Source: Azospirillum sp. TSH58 (GTDB lineage Bacteria > Pseudomonadota > Alphaproteobacteria > Azospirillales > Azospirillaceae). From it: a stretch of 64,000 bases of DNA. The notes beneath the pieces were generated by a model. That model saw nothing but the letters and a program-made list of their open reading frames with translations, did not search any database and was not told where the DNA came from. A program made the translations under genes and the position numbers. The first letter of the stretch is position 1. The number at the start of each line of letters is the position of its first letter. The stretch is from assembly GCF_003119115.1 (NCBI RefSeq), contig NZ_CP022367.1, positions 248,001 through 312,000 on the forward strand, in the 5' to 3' direction. Positions 9,269-17,852 of the stretch are shown piece after piece.

Positions 9269-9547
9269 TTAGGCCTCCTTCGTCTGGGTGGTGGTGGCCT
9301 TCGCCGATCCGGCGGCCTTGGCCGGCTTGGGCGGCTCGGCGGGGGGCGCGGCGTCCGGCGCGGGCTCCTGCTTTTCGCGCTCCGCCTGCTCGGCGGCCTC
9401 GCGCTCGGCGCGCTCCTGTTCGGCGGCGGCACGGGCCGCGCGCTCCTGTTCGGTCAGGTTGATGACCGTCTTGCCGTCCTCCGTCATCGCGAAGGAATCG
9501 GCAGGCGTCGGCTCCACCGCCGCCGCCCGATGGGCCGGGATGTTCAT
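9269..9547 (-). CDS. Small Ala/Glu-rich hypothetical phage protein
   Basis: A 92-residue product starts MNIPAHRAAAVEPTPADSFA and contains an uninterrupted charged helix of repeated Ala-Glu-Arg units (about residues 32-62), then a Pro/Ala/Lys-rich tail. It stops three bases before the tail tube gene. The helix looks coiled-coil-forming. I recognise no family. Its place just before the tube gene suggests a tail assembly accessory, but this is a guess. Confidence 0.6.
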   Translation of the reverse strand: MNIPAHRAAAVEPTPADSFAMTEDGKTVINLTEQERAARAAAEQERAEREAAEQAEREKQEPAPDAAPPAEPPKPAKAAGSAKATTTQTKEA

Positions 9548-9572
9548 AGTGTCCTCGGTGTGTGGGGTGTGG

Positions 9573-10034
9573 TCAGGGCGCCGCGGTGTAAGGGTCGCCG
9601 GGGCGGGTCCAGAATTCGACGGTGAAGGCCAGGAAGGCCTCGCCGATGCCCCCGATGCCCTCGTCGTTGGCCGTCGCCTGATCGGCCTCGCTGAGGTTGG
9701 TGTCCACCACCAGCCCGCCCAGGGTCGGGTCCGCCTCGACGGCCTTCTGGACGGCGGCTGAGACGTCGGCAAGCGCCTGGTCAAGCGCAGTATCGGTGGT
9801 TTCCTTGACCAGCGCCGAGACGGCCACGCGCTCCAGGTTGCGCACCACCCCGGCGTTGAATTGGTCCTGCGAGATGATGGAGGCCTGCATCACCAGCGCC
9901 GGAAGGTTGGTTTCGGGAACCGCCTTCCGGCGCCCGCGGTAGACGGCGAAGGTGCCGGGCACATTGGGCGCGGTGACGGAGCCCAGCAGCGTTTCGAACG
10001 CAGCGAGCACCTGTTCGCGGACGGAGGTCGGCAT
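9573..10034 (-). CDS. Probable phage tail terminator / tail completion protein
   Basis: A 153-residue protein starts MPTSVREQVLAAFETLLGSV and ends with AFLAFTVEFWTRPGDPYTAAP. The layout, a helix, a beta-rich core and a final Phe/Trp strand of the type VxFxTxxGDPxxA, is typical of gpU-like tail terminators. The ATG shares its A with the stop of the upstream connector gene (TGATG), indicating translational coupling. It sits between connector and tube genes, as in other siphophages. It would cap the tail tube at the head-proximal end. Confidence 0.7.
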   Translation of the reverse strand: MPTSVREQVLAAFETLLGSVTAPNVPGTFAVYRGRRKAVPETNLPALVMQASIISQDQFNAGVVRNLERVAVSALVKETTDTALDQALADVSAAVQKAVEADPTLGGLVVDTNLSEADQATANDEGIGGIGEAFLAFTVEFWTRPGDPYTAAP

Positions 10035-10339
10035 CACTGCAACTCCAGGCGCCACACCAGCCGGTCGGCGTCCGGCTGGGTGGCGTTGCCGATGACGCAG
10101 GTCCGCCCGCCGATGGTGAGGGTGCCTTCCTCCTCCATCACCGGGACTTCCGACGCCCGCACCTCGGCGATGCGGGCCGGGGTGGAAGCGCCGGCCTCCC
10201 GGAAGCGCCATTCCTTGTCGCCTTGGGTGAAGACGGCACGGCACGGCATCGGAGCGCCGCCGCGGGGCGGGGTGTAGGCGGCGTCCACGCCAAACCGTCG
10301 GAACACGCTGTCGATTGAGCGCTGGAAAGGGCTGGACAT
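10034..10339 (-). CDS. Phage head-tail joining protein (gpFII-like)
   Basis: The 101-residue product starts MSSPFQRSIDSVFRRFGVDA. Its small beta-barrel layout, ending in VIGNATQPDADRLVWRLELQ, is like head-tail joining proteins that cap the connector so the tail can dock. The length is close to lambda gpFII (about 117). It is coupled to the tail terminator gene by a one-base overlap. The family call rests on pattern and position. Confidence 0.7.
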   Translation of the reverse strand: MSSPFQRSIDSVFRRFGVDAAYTPPRGGAPMPCRAVFTQGDKEWRFREAGASTPARIAEVRASEVPVMEEEGTLTIGGRTCVIGNATQPDADRLVWRLELQ

Positions 10340-10360
10340 CGATAGTCCTCCAAACGACGA

Positions 10361-10382
10361 AAGGCGGCCAACGGGCCGCCTT
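10361..10382 (-). terminator. Terminator-like hairpin between capsid and connector genes
   Basis: A perfect nine-base stem (AAGGCGGCC with GGCCGCCTT, four-base loop) lies in the gap after the 65-residue gene, and on the minus strand it is followed by only a short T-rich stretch. It is probably a weak or antiterminated terminator that lets capsid genes exceed connector and tail genes in expression. Confidence 0.5.
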
Positions 10383-10404
10383 CGCTCGCCCCTGTGGTTG
10401 GCTG

Positions 10405-10602
10405 TTACGCCTTGGAGTTCTTCGCCGGAGCGGGCTTTCCGGTCTCCGTCTCGGCGGTGTCCGCCGGCGGCTCGACCAGAACCTTTTCGGCGCGTCCCGC
10501 CTCGATCAGGTCTTTGCCGAGGGCGTCCTTCACGTCGAGTTCCACTCCGGGCGCGTGGAGCTTCCCGTCATGCTTCACGGAGATGAGCGTGCGGATCTTC
10601 AT
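10405..10602 (-). CDS. DUF7210-like small phage protein
   Basis: A 65-residue protein starts MKIRTLISVKHDGKLHAPGV and contains VELDVKDALGKDLIEAGRAE. This pattern (short beta hairpin, then a helix with DLIEAGxA) is seen in small proteins encoded directly after phage capsid genes and often labelled DUF7210. It follows the major capsid gene by 12 bases. Its function is unknown; an accessory role in head completion is an inference from position. Confidence 0.6.
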   Translation of the reverse strand: MKIRTLISVKHDGKLHAPGVELDVKDALGKDLIEAGRAEKVLVEPPADTAETETGKPAPAKNSKA

Positions 10603-10614
10603 GGTCAGCCTTCC

Positions 10615-11637
10615 TTACAGCACGGTAGCGGCGAAGGAGCCGTTCGGGCGGCGCGGGTACACCAGCGGCGCCGACTGGCTCATGACGAAGCGGGCGCTCG
10701 GGTCCTCCTGCACCCAGCTCTTGACGAAGATCGGCAGCGCCTGCAGGCCCGCCGCCTCGTCGCGGTTGGCGCCGAAGGCCTGCACGCCCTCGACGTTCGG
10801 GCCAAAGCCCAGAACGGTGCCGCTGGGCAGCAGCGGCGTGACGGTCCCGGTGGCCGGGTCCTCGTAGTACTCGCTGTAGACCCAGATATCGAAGGAGCCG
10901 ATGCTCCCCTTGAACTGGGCGCCACCGACATAGGTGGAGGGGCCGAGTTCGACCGGGGTTCCCGCCGCGCGACGGATGTCGAGCAGCTTCTGGACCTGGG
11001 CGTTCTTGCGGAAGGCCGCCCAGGAATCCGGGTCCATGACGATGGTGCTGATGACCGCGCCCTCGGTCTTGTGCACCAGCTCGGCCCACGCCTCCAGATC
11101 GTCCAGCGGCGTGCTGGCGGGGTCGCTCCACTTGTCGGTGCCGGTCAGGGCGATGGTCAGGGCGGCGCTGCGACCGAAGCTGACGACCTGGGTCTCGAAG
11201 CCCTCGCCGGTGACGGTGACATGGCTGAGCCGCAGGGCTTCCGCGGCCATCAATTCCAGGCGGCGGGTGATCTGGTCGGCGTGGTCCTCGATGATGCCAC
11301 GCACGGTGGCCATCAGGCGCTGCTGCGGGTTCAGCGTGCCGCCGATCTGCTCGCCGGCCTGACGCTTGAAGGCGCGGTTCGGATCGACCACCGACTTCGG
11401 CTTGATGTAGGCCGGCTTGTACAGCTTGGTGGTGAAGCCGTCCTGCGTCAGCACCTTGCCGGCCACCAGCGGCGAGACGAAGGGCGCGACGCGGCGGTTG
11501 CCGATCAGGATGTCCACGGCGATCTGTTCCGCCGTCTCGGTCTGGATGGTGCCGAAGACGGTGTTGAGCAGGAAGGCCTTCGGGCGCTTCAGGCTCTGCA
11601 CCACGCCGTTGAGGACGGCGGTATCGTAGATGTTCAT
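10615..11637 (-). CDS. Major capsid protein, E family
   Basis: The 340-residue product begins MNIYDTAVLNGVVQSLKRPK and has the lambda gpE-type pattern: early LNTVFGTIQTETAEQIAVDI, then GTLNPQQRLMATVRGIIEDH and a C-terminus rich in beta strands with KSWVQEDPSARFVMSQSAPLV. This length is normal for the family (about 340). The ATG at 11637 is preferred because AGGGA lies nine bases upstream; a start further upstream lacks this. Decoration and prohead protease genes lie just upstream, as in lambda. Confidence 0.92.
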   Translation of the reverse strand: MNIYDTAVLNGVVQSLKRPKAFLLNTVFGTIQTETAEQIAVDILIGNRRVAPFVSPLVAGKVLTQDGFTTKLYKPAYIKPKSVVDPNRAFKRQAGEQIGGTLNPQQRLMATVRGIIEDHADQITRRLELMAAEALRLSHVTVTGEGFETQVVSFGRSAALTIALTGTDKWSDPASTPLDDLEAWAELVHKTEGAVISTIVMDPDSWAAFRKNAQVQKLLDIRRAAGTPVELGPSTYVGGAQFKGSIGSFDIWVYSEYYEDPATGTVTPLLPSGTVLGFGPNVEGVQAFGANRDEAAGLQALPIFVKSWVQEDPSARFVMSQSAPLVYPRRPNGSFAATVL

Positions 11638-11695
11638 GATGCTCGTTCCCTGTGACGTGGCGCTGAGGCGCACGGGGGCTGGGGCCGACCGGCGG

Positions 11696-12058
11696 TCAGC
11701 GGATGTAGATGCTCAGGTCGCGCAGGCCGTCGCGGATGGAGGCCAGCGTGTGGCCGGCGCCGAGCGTGAGCGCGGCGCCGAGGAATTCGCCGCTCTCGTA
11801 GATGCCCACCGTCTTGTCGCCGCCGCTGGCGTCGCAGTCGTCCACCAGGACAGCCACCGGGGTCTGCGAGCCATCGGACGCCGCCGAGGCGCTGAGGGCG
11901 TACTTGCCCGACGCGGTGATCTTGCCGAGGACGGCGCCGCGGACGAGGTTCTGTCCGGACACCAGGGTCACGCTGCGGGTGACGCGCGGGAAATCGCCGG
12001 CCAGAAGGAGGTCCGGCGCGTAGCTCTCCGAGCTGACGCCCGGCTTGAAAATGCCCAT
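11696..12058 (-). CDS. Head decoration protein (gpD-like)
   Basis: A 120-residue protein starts MGIFKPGVSSESYAPDLLLA and contains SGQNLVRGAVLGKITASGKY, the signature of gpD-like trimeric capsid stabilisers. Its size fits the family (about 110-125). It precedes the major capsid gene, the conserved order. It would bind the capsid threefold axes after expansion. Confidence 0.9.
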   Translation of the reverse strand: MGIFKPGVSSESYAPDLLLAGDFPRVTRSVTLVSGQNLVRGAVLGKITASGKYALSASAASDGSQTPVAVLVDDCDASGGDKTVGIYESGEFLGAALTLGAGHTLASIRDGLRDLSIYIR

Positions 12059-12079
12059 CGTGGTTCTCCAGAAAAGGCG

Positions 12080-12104
12080 AAAGCCGGCGTCAGGCGCCGG
12101 CTTT
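12080..12104 (-). terminator. Terminator-like hairpin after the scaffold gene
   Basis: A ten-base perfect stem (AAAGCCGGCG with CGCCGGCTTT, five-base loop) overlaps the last codons and stop of the scaffold-like gene; on the minus strand it is followed by a T-rich stretch with several C. This is a likely partial terminator or RNA-stability hairpin. Confidence 0.5.
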
Positions 12105-12587
12105 CAGGATCTGCGCGACCAGGGCTTGGGGGTCATCCCCATCCCCGCCCGACGTGTCGGTGCCGACATCGGGGTTGCCCAGCGCACCCATCGCCGCGGA
12201 GAACGGGTTTCCGGCCGGGGCGGTGGTGGTGGACGCGGCGGGGGCCGTCTTCAGAACGGCGACGGCCTGCTCGGCGGTGAGATCGGTGGTGAAAGCGAGC
12301 GTGGCGGCCATGGCGACGCGCCCCGCGGCGGCGGGGTCGGCGAAGATGGCCGCGCAACGGGCGCGCTCGTCCTGCCGGGCGCGGGCCGCCGCATCGTCGG
12401 CGGACGCCTGCGGCGCGGCGGGCTTGTCTCCGGGGGCCTGGGTGGCCTCCCCCGCCGGAGCCCCGCCAGTCGGCGCCGCGGCGGCGGGCTTCTCCGGGGC
12501 GGATGCCTCCGGCGACGCGGGGGGCGCGGGCGGCGTGGCTGCAGCCGGCTTGGTGTCGCCCATGAGGTGGGCGAACAGGTTCTTCAT
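12090..12587 (-). CDS. Scaffold-like phage capsid assembly protein
   Basis: The 165-residue product starts MKNLFAHLMGDTKPAA. It has a long Ala/Pro-rich linker (about residues 12-62), a helical segment with RARQDERARCAAIFADPAAA, and an acidic C-terminus. GGAG six bases before the ATG at 12587 supports this start; an in-frame ATG at 12599 that overlaps the protease stop is the alternative. In lambda the scaffold (Nu3) is nested within the protease gene; here an Ala-rich helical protein is encoded separately right after the protease, so I infer a scaffolding role. The sequence alone gives no proof. Confidence 0.55.
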   Translation of the reverse strand: MKNLFAHLMGDTKPAAATPPAPPASPEASAPEKPAAAAPTGGAPAGEATQAPGDKPAAPQASADDAAARARQDERARCAAIFADPAAAGRVAMAATLAFTTDLTAEQAVAVLKTAPAASTTTAPAGNPFSAAMGALGNPDVGTDTSGGDGDDPQALVAQILKAGA

Positions 12588-12598
12588 GGATAGCTCCA

Positions 12599-13444
12599 TC
12601 AGGTGGTGAGGGTGTCGAGAAGCGCCCGGAAGGCTTGGTCGGGGGCGAGCACGGCATCGGCGAAGCCGGACGTGACCGCTTCCGCCGTCCCCGCCGGGCC
12701 TTCCCAGGTCCTGGCCTGCGAGGCGAGGACGCTGTCGGTGTCGAGTGACGCGCCCGCGGCGGAGCGATATCGGGCCACGGAGGAGGCGAAAAGCCGACGG
12801 ATGTCCTCGCACTCCGCCTGCCAGCGGTCACGGACCTCGTCAGGCAGCGGCTCATAGGAGTTGCCGTCGGCCTTTCGGTCGCCGGCGGCGATGATCGTCG
12901 CCTTGATGCCGACCTCCTTCAGCGCGGCGCTGAGGTCCCAATGCACCATGATGACGCCGATCGAGCCGACGCCGCCGGTGCGGGGCACGCTGATGCTGTC
13001 GGCGGCACTGGCCAGCCAGTAGGCCGCCGAATAAGCGAACTCGGCCAGGATGGCGACCACCGGCTTGCCCGCCGCGGCCTTGGCCTCGGTGATCCAGTCG
13101 GCCAGATCGGCGATGCCGCTGACGAGGCCGCCGCCGCTGTTCACCACCAGGGCGATGGCTCGGACGGAGGGGTCCTCGAAGGCCATGGCGAGCTGCAGGC
13201 GCAGGCCATTGCAGCCGGTGACGTAGGGCGAGCCGATATACCAGTAGGTTGGCACGATCACGCCGGAGACGCCGATCACCGCCACGCCGTTGACGACCTC
13301 GTATGGCCGCGTTCCTGCGCCGATGTCACCGATGTAAACGGCCCCCTTGGGCGGGTCACCGCTCGTGCCCACCACGGCGGCGGCGCGCGGCACCCAGGCC
13401 GGCGCCAACAGGGCCGGACCGGGTTCGGGCATCAGAAGCATCAT
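12599..13444 (-). CDS. S49 (SppA/ClpP-fold) prohead protease, lambda gpC-like
   Basis: This 281-residue serine protease processes the prohead. The ClpP-like fold is visible: VRAIALVVNSGGGLVSGI, then AEFAYSAAYWLASAADSI with a candidate catalytic Ser139, then GVGSIGVIM, and Lys191 in GDRKADGN. The 52-residue Ser-Lys spacing equals that of bacillar SppA (Ser147/Lys199), supporting an active Ser/Lys dyad. The ATG overlaps the portal stop codon (ATGA). The gene sits between portal and decoration genes, as in lambda-like phages. Confidence 0.9.
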   Translation of the reverse strand: MMLLMPEPGPALLAPAWVPRAAAVVGTSGDPPKGAVYIGDIGAGTRPYEVVNGVAVIGVSGVIVPTYWYIGSPYVTGCNGLRLQLAMAFEDPSVRAIALVVNSGGGLVSGIADLADWITEAKAAAGKPVVAILAEFAYSAAYWLASAADSISVPRTGGVGSIGVIMVHWDLSAALKEVGIKATIIAAGDRKADGNSYEPLPDEVRDRWQAECEDIRRLFASSVARYRSAAGASLDTDSVLASQARTWEGPAGTAEAVTSGFADAVLAPDQAFRALLDTLTT

Positions 13445-15000
13445 TCGTCTCCAGTCTGATCGTCGGGCGTCGCCTGATCGACTGTGGCGCCGTTCGGCTT
13501 GGGCGCCTGGGCCAACAGGGGCAGGCCAAGCCGGCGGCGCTCAGCCTGCTCGCTCGCCTGCTGCTCCATCACTTCGCGCCAATCCTTGCCCTGTTCGGCG
13601 CACTCATCCTCCAGGGTGGAGACGCCGATCTCCATCCGCAGCTTGGCGGCCTGCGCCTCCTTGACCGGATCGACCCAGCCCTTGCCGGCACCGATCCAGC
13701 GGCAGCGCGAATAGGCGTAGCGGTTCTGGTAGAAGTCGGGGGCCTCGACTTCGCCAAGGTTCACCGCCTCTTCCAGCCACAGCTCGAAGACCGGCGACGC
13801 CCAATAGGTGCCGAGCCACTGACGGCGGCCGTTGAAAAATCGCCATGCCTCCAGCAGGGCGGCGCGGGCGCTGGAGTAGTTGGTCTGGGTGAAATCCTTC
13901 ATCAGGAGTTCGTAGGGGATGTTCAGGCCGGCGCTGATGTGGCGCAGCACCGACTTGGTGAAGGCGTCGAAGGCCGCGGCGGGCCGGGCCGGGGTAAAGG
14001 GCTGCACCTCGTCGCCGGGGAACAGCGGCAGCACCGCGCCCGCTTTCAGCCGGACCGCGTGTTCGGCTCGGGCCGCAAGGTATTCATCCGGTCCCCCGAA
14101 CAACTCCTTCAGGTCATCGATCGATTCCGTGCTCTTGATGAACGCGGCGATCATCGCGTTCACCACAGCCGCCTGAAGTTCGGCTTTGCTGTAGTTGTCC
14201 AGCGTCTTGAACTGCGCCAGGACCGAACTCAGCAACGGCTTGCCGCGGCTCTGTCCGGTCCGCTCGCGGTCATGCACATGGATCGCCTGCCGCCGGCCCC
14301 AATGGGTGAAGGCCGGAACCTTCGTCCACTGATAGAGGCCGGGGTCCCAGGTCAGCAGGTCGCCGGGATGGCTGTTGCGGACCCAATAGGCCTGCGGGGC
14401 GCCATATCGGTCGATCTCGATGCCGCCGCGCAACGTGGCGCTATCCTGCTGGCCGAGCGGGTTGGACAGGCGGTCCGCCTCCACCAGTTGGATGCTGGTG
14501 GCGTATTTCCTGTCGCGGCTCGGCAGCCAGAGCGGCAACGCCAGTCCTTCGCCATTGAGCAGGCCGGCGCGGGCGACCTGCATTGTCAGACCGGCGAAGT
14601 TCAGGGTTCGGGCGGCGTCGCAATCCGTCGTCTCCGCCCAGGCCCGCCATTTCGCCTCCACGGCGGCGCTCCAGGCGTCGGCCCATGCCTTGTCCCTACC
14701 CAAAGCCCGGTAATCGGGAGTCGAATTCAGGCGAAGCCCAATGCCGACGACGTTGTCCAGGATGGCCTGGATGCCGCTGGCCGCGATGCCGTTGTTGCGC
14801 GACAGGTCGCGGGAACGGGCCACGAGTGTGGACAACTCGGGCAGCAATTCGGCGTCCGCCGATGTCGGCAGCACCTGCCAAGACGCCAGCTCGCGCGACG
14901 TCATCGACGCGCCGTCATACGACGTGTCGGACGCGGCGCGGCGGCGCGGCGCGGGCATCGGGTTGCCGTGCCGGTCGAGGATCTGGACAGCGTTGCGCAT
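13441..15000 (-). CDS. Phage portal protein, lambda family
   Basis: The 519-residue protein starts MRNAVQILDRHGNPMPAPRR. Typical lambda-family portal features are SRDLSRNNGIAASGIQAILD near residue 90, DAWSAAVEAKWRAWAET near 145, and GEEP-like regions near the wing domain, ending with an acidic flexible tail. The length is typical (about 500-530). The ATG shares one base with the gpW stop (TGATG). It would form the dodecameric DNA channel at one capsid vertex and bind the terminase. Confidence 0.93.
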   Translation of the reverse strand: MRNAVQILDRHGNPMPAPRRRAASDTSYDGASMTSRELASWQVLPTSADAELLPELSTLVARSRDLSRNNGIAASGIQAILDNVVGIGLRLNSTPDYRALGRDKAWADAWSAAVEAKWRAWAETTDCDAARTLNFAGLTMQVARAGLLNGEGLALPLWLPSRDRKYATSIQLVEADRLSNPLGQQDSATLRGGIEIDRYGAPQAYWVRNSHPGDLLTWDPGLYQWTKVPAFTHWGRRQAIHVHDRERTGQSRGKPLLSSVLAQFKTLDNYSKAELQAAVVNAMIAAFIKSTESIDDLKELFGGPDEYLAARAEHAVRLKAGAVLPLFPGDEVQPFTPARPAAAFDAFTKSVLRHISAGLNIPYELLMKDFTQTNYSSARAALLEAWRFFNGRRQWLGTYWASPVFELWLEEAVNLGEVEAPDFYQNRYAYSRCRWIGAGKGWVDPVKEAQAAKLRMEIGVSTLEDECAEQGKDWREVMEQQASEQAERRRLGLPLLAQAPKPNGATVDQATPDDQTGDE

Positions 15001-15215
15001 CAGAAGCTCATGTACAGCGGGCGGCGGGGCTTCCCGGACAGGCGGTCAATCCGCGCCCGGAGTTCGGCGATGTAGCGCTCCAGCTTCGGCGCGTCGGCAT
15101 ACTCGGTCGTCTTGCCGTCGTAGGTGATCCGGGTTTCCCGGTCACCGATGTTCAGGCGATGCAAGGCGTCCTCAGCCTCGGCGAGCCGGGCCTGAAGGGT
15201 GGCGAGATCGGCCAT
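15000..15215 (-). CDS. Head-tail joining protein gpW
   Basis: This 71-residue protein starts MADLATLQARLAEAEDALHR and contains the family pattern of two helices around a short beta hairpin (ETRITYDGKTTEYADAPKLE), ending GKPRRPLYMSF. gpW proteins are 65-75 residues and bind under the portal to complete the connector. It lies between terminase large subunit and portal, the conserved location. Confidence 0.88.
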   Translation of the reverse strand: MADLATLQARLAEAEDALHRLNIGDRETRITYDGKTTEYADAPKLERYIAELRARIDRLSGKPRRPLYMSF

Positions 15216-15222
15216 TGGGTCC

Positions 15223-17178
15223 TCACAGAGACGGATCGTCGGCGTAGGTTGCCTTGGGCATTGGGATGCGGCGGCGTTTGGCGGTTGGCCCCGGAATTGC
15301 GGCGGGCTGAACGGCCGGCGCCGACATCGGAACTACAGCCCCGCTCTCGATGGGCTTGACGATTGGCCGCGGGAACTCTTCGGCGAGCGCGGCCCACCGC
15401 GCCGCGGTCCAGCGCTCCATGCCCATGGCGATGGTGCAGGCGCGGGCGTATTTCCAGCCGTCCAGCGCCTCGGTGGCGTGGACCTGCTTCCACTCCCCCC
15501 GATCCTCCATCCACTGGTCGCCGACGAGCTGCTTACACACCTCCTCGGTGGCCAGCTTGGGCAGATGGATGAAGCCGGCCGGATGCCCGGCGCCGTCGGC
15601 CCGCTCCTCGTCGGTCGGGGGCTGGAGGCTCAGCTTGCCGTACAGCTCCAGCGTCAGGGCGTGACCGCCGATCATGCCGAGGCGGAGACCGCGTTTCCGG
15701 CGCTTGCCGTTGGGCGACGCCTCGCGGACGTTCGACCACGAGAAGGAGGGCGCCCCGAGGCTGGTGGCGCCCTTCACCGGAATGACCAAGCCGGGGTGCT
15801 TGCGGCTCCAGGCCTCCACCTGCGTGGTGGCGAACCCGGTATCGGCGCCGACCTTGGACAGCGCCAGTTCCACGCCGGAAGCGTGGCGCCAGCGGCCCAG
15901 GATGGCCTGCGAGACCTCGTCCCAGACCGTGGCCTCGTATGGATTGCCAGGGATCACGATGTGGTCGGCCAGCCAGCACTGCCAGTCGGCGCCCCAGGCC
16001 CAGACGAACAGCTCGACGCGGTTCTTCTGGACGTCGATGCCGCCGGTCAGGACCAGCCCGCCGGCGGGAACGCCCTGGTAGTCCTCGCGGCGGTCGTAGA
16101 GCTGGCGCCACGCCGGAGCCTCGCCGCGCACCTCGTAGGTCTCGGCGAGCACCTGATTGACGAAGACGCGCAGCTTGTTCGGGTCCTTGCGGACGGCGAC
16201 GAACTCCCGCGCGATCTCCAGCCAGGACGCCCCGGCGAACTGGCTGTAGCCGGCCCAGACGTGGAAGGAGCGATGCGGCCAGTTCTGCGGGGCGTGCGCC
16301 CGCCACTCGCCGCGCTCGTCCATTCCGGCCTTGGCGTCCTCCTCGATGACGCAGCCGTTGACGCAGACGTACCAAGCCTTGGCCGGCACCTCCTTCGGCT
16401 CCCACCGGATGCCCGGCCCGGTGCCGTTGCCGAACACCAGGATCTGCATCTCGCCGCAGCAGGGGCAAGGCACGTAGCGGTGTTCCTGGGTGCCCTGAAG
16501 GAACAGCGACTCGATCTTGCTCGTCCCCTTCACGGTCGGGGTTGAGCCCGCCGCCTTCAGCGGCTCGTCCGAGGTCAGGCAGCGCTTGAAGGCCAGCCCG
16601 ACCTGATCGCCCTCGATGCCGGCGGTCAGGGGGTAGCCGTCCACCTCCTCCAGGATCACCTTGTCGGCGGTGATGCGGCGGAACTCCTTCGGGCTGTTCG
16701 CCCCCTTGATCTTGATCCAGCCGCCGGGGAAGCGCTTGGAGCGGATCGTGTTGTTGCTGTCCCGCGTCTTGGTCGAGAACAGGCGGCGCACCGCCGGCCA
16801 CGCGATCAACTTGGCGACGTCGTCCTTGGCGAAGTCCTCGGCGTCGTCGATGGTCGGCTGGTAGACCAGCACCCGGCTTGGTGCCTGATCGGCGCAGTAG
16901 GCGATGAAGTTTTTGACGATCTGGCTGTAACCGATGCGGCTGGCCTTGAGCACCGAGATCTGCCGCACCTCCGGGTCGGTGAAGGCGTCCTGGATGCCGA
17001 CCTGGAAAGGGAACGGGCGGTAGCGGGTGCCGTCCTCCAGCCGGGCGCGGCTGTTCGCCCACTGCGACAAGGTCATCCGGCGGCGCGGCTTCAACGCGGC
17101 CAGCCATCGGGCGACTTGGGCGGCCAGCACCGGACCGCGGACATGGATCGCGTCATTCGTCGCCATCGTCATCCCCAT
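15223..17178 (-). CDS. Terminase large subunit, GpA family
   Basis: The 651-residue DNA packaging motor has an N-terminal ATPase with the degenerate Walker A KASRIGYS (about residues 78-85) and Walker B VILEEVD (174-180), an insertion with Cys pairs (CPCCGEMQI, CVNGC), and a C-terminal nuclease-like half. These are features of the lambda gpA type. The start is uncertain: ATGs at 17178, 17172 and 17166 are in frame and all overlap the small-subunit gene's 3' end; I kept the first, which follows AAGG directly. Length agrees with lambda gpA (641). Confidence 0.93.
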   Translation of the reverse strand: MGMTMATNDAIHVRGPVLAAQVARWLAALKPRRRMTLSQWANSRARLEDGTRYRPFPFQVGIQDAFTDPEVRQISVLKASRIGYSQIVKNFIAYCADQAPSRVLVYQPTIDDAEDFAKDDVAKLIAWPAVRRLFSTKTRDSNNTIRSKRFPGGWIKIKGANSPKEFRRITADKVILEEVDGYPLTAGIEGDQVGLAFKRCLTSDEPLKAAGSTPTVKGTSKIESLFLQGTQEHRYVPCPCCGEMQILVFGNGTGPGIRWEPKEVPAKAWYVCVNGCVIEEDAKAGMDERGEWRAHAPQNWPHRSFHVWAGYSQFAGASWLEIAREFVAVRKDPNKLRVFVNQVLAETYEVRGEAPAWRQLYDRREDYQGVPAGGLVLTGGIDVQKNRVELFVWAWGADWQCWLADHIVIPGNPYEATVWDEVSQAILGRWRHASGVELALSKVGADTGFATTQVEAWSRKHPGLVIPVKGATSLGAPSFSWSNVREASPNGKRRKRGLRLGMIGGHALTLELYGKLSLQPPTDEERADGAGHPAGFIHLPKLATEEVCKQLVGDQWMEDRGEWKQVHATEALDGWKYARACTIAMGMERWTAARWAALAEEFPRPIVKPIESGAVVPMSAPAVQPAAIPGPTAKRRRIPMPKATYADDPSL

Positions 17179-17656
17179 CCTTGCCGGCCCCGCCCATTTC
17201 CTCTTCGATGCGGGCCATGCTCAGCTCGTCCAGCGCGTCTTCCAGGGCATCGGCGATGCGGTCCTTGAGGCGGCCATCGGACTTGGCGACCTTGGCCGGG
17301 ACGCGCATCAGCTTGGCCTTGGCCATCTCGATCACCGAGACCATCGCTGCGGTGCAGTCGCCGGCCCGGACCAGCTCGCCGCGCGCCTCGGCGTTCTTCA
17401 TCGCGTAGTGGTCCGCTTGCTCGCGGGCCAGCCGGGCGCGCTCCGCCGTCAGGTCGAGGCCTTCCGCTTCGGCGTCATCCGAAGCGCGGCCTGCAGCGCG
17501 CTCCCGGAGGTGCCGGATGTAGGCGATCCGGCAGGCGTCGAGATCCATCTGCCCGCGCCCGTTGGCGCTGAAAACACCCCGGTTTTTCAGCTCGCGGACG
17601 CTGCGGTCGGACAGGTCGAGGTGCGCCGCGATCTCGGCTTGGGTTGCCATCTTCAC
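17153..17656 (-). CDS. Terminase small subunit (Nu1-like)
   Basis: A 167-residue protein with an N-terminal winged-helix DNA-binding domain (MATQAEIAAHLDLSDRSVRE) followed by an ER-type helix region, and a long acidic C-terminal tail (GGAGKDGDDDGDE). It recognises the packaging site and loads the large subunit, whose gene it overlaps by 26 bases. The start is either 17656 (MKMATQ) or 17650. It is shorter-tailed than lambda Nu1 (181) but matches its layout. Confidence 0.88.
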   Translation of the reverse strand: MKMATQAEIAAHLDLSDRSVRELKNRGVFSANGRGQMDLDACRIAYIRHLRERAAGRASDDAEAEGLDLTAERARLAREQADHYAMKNAEARGELVRAGDCTAAMVSVIEMAKAKLMRVPAKVAKSDGRLKDRIADALEDALDELSMARIEEEMGGAGKDGDDDGDE

Positions 17657-17800
17657 ACCTCACCGGAAGGCCGAACCGGAAGCGGAACCCCCCTATGGGA
17701 TTTTCATACCTGGACGACGACCGCGCCTTTGCCACCCGTATTCCCCAGCCGCCGGGAAGGACCCGCGGCCCTGTTCGGTCGGGTCGGGGCAACATCGGTC

Positions 17801-17824
17801 TGTCAACTATGAAAAAGGTCATAG
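17801..17824 (-). promoter_or_regulatory. Inverted repeat next to a TTGACA box upstream of terminase genes
   Basis: On the minus strand CTATGA-N6-TCATAG (17824-17807) directly precedes TTGACA (17806-17801), inside the 196-base gap between the small membrane protein gene and the terminase genes. No good -10 is seen at the right distance, so this may be an activator-dependent late promoter or a regulator binding site. The rest of the gap (17657-17852) shows nothing coding. Confidence 0.35.
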
Positions 17825-17852
17825 ATGGCCGATTTTTCGGGGCGACGCGCCC

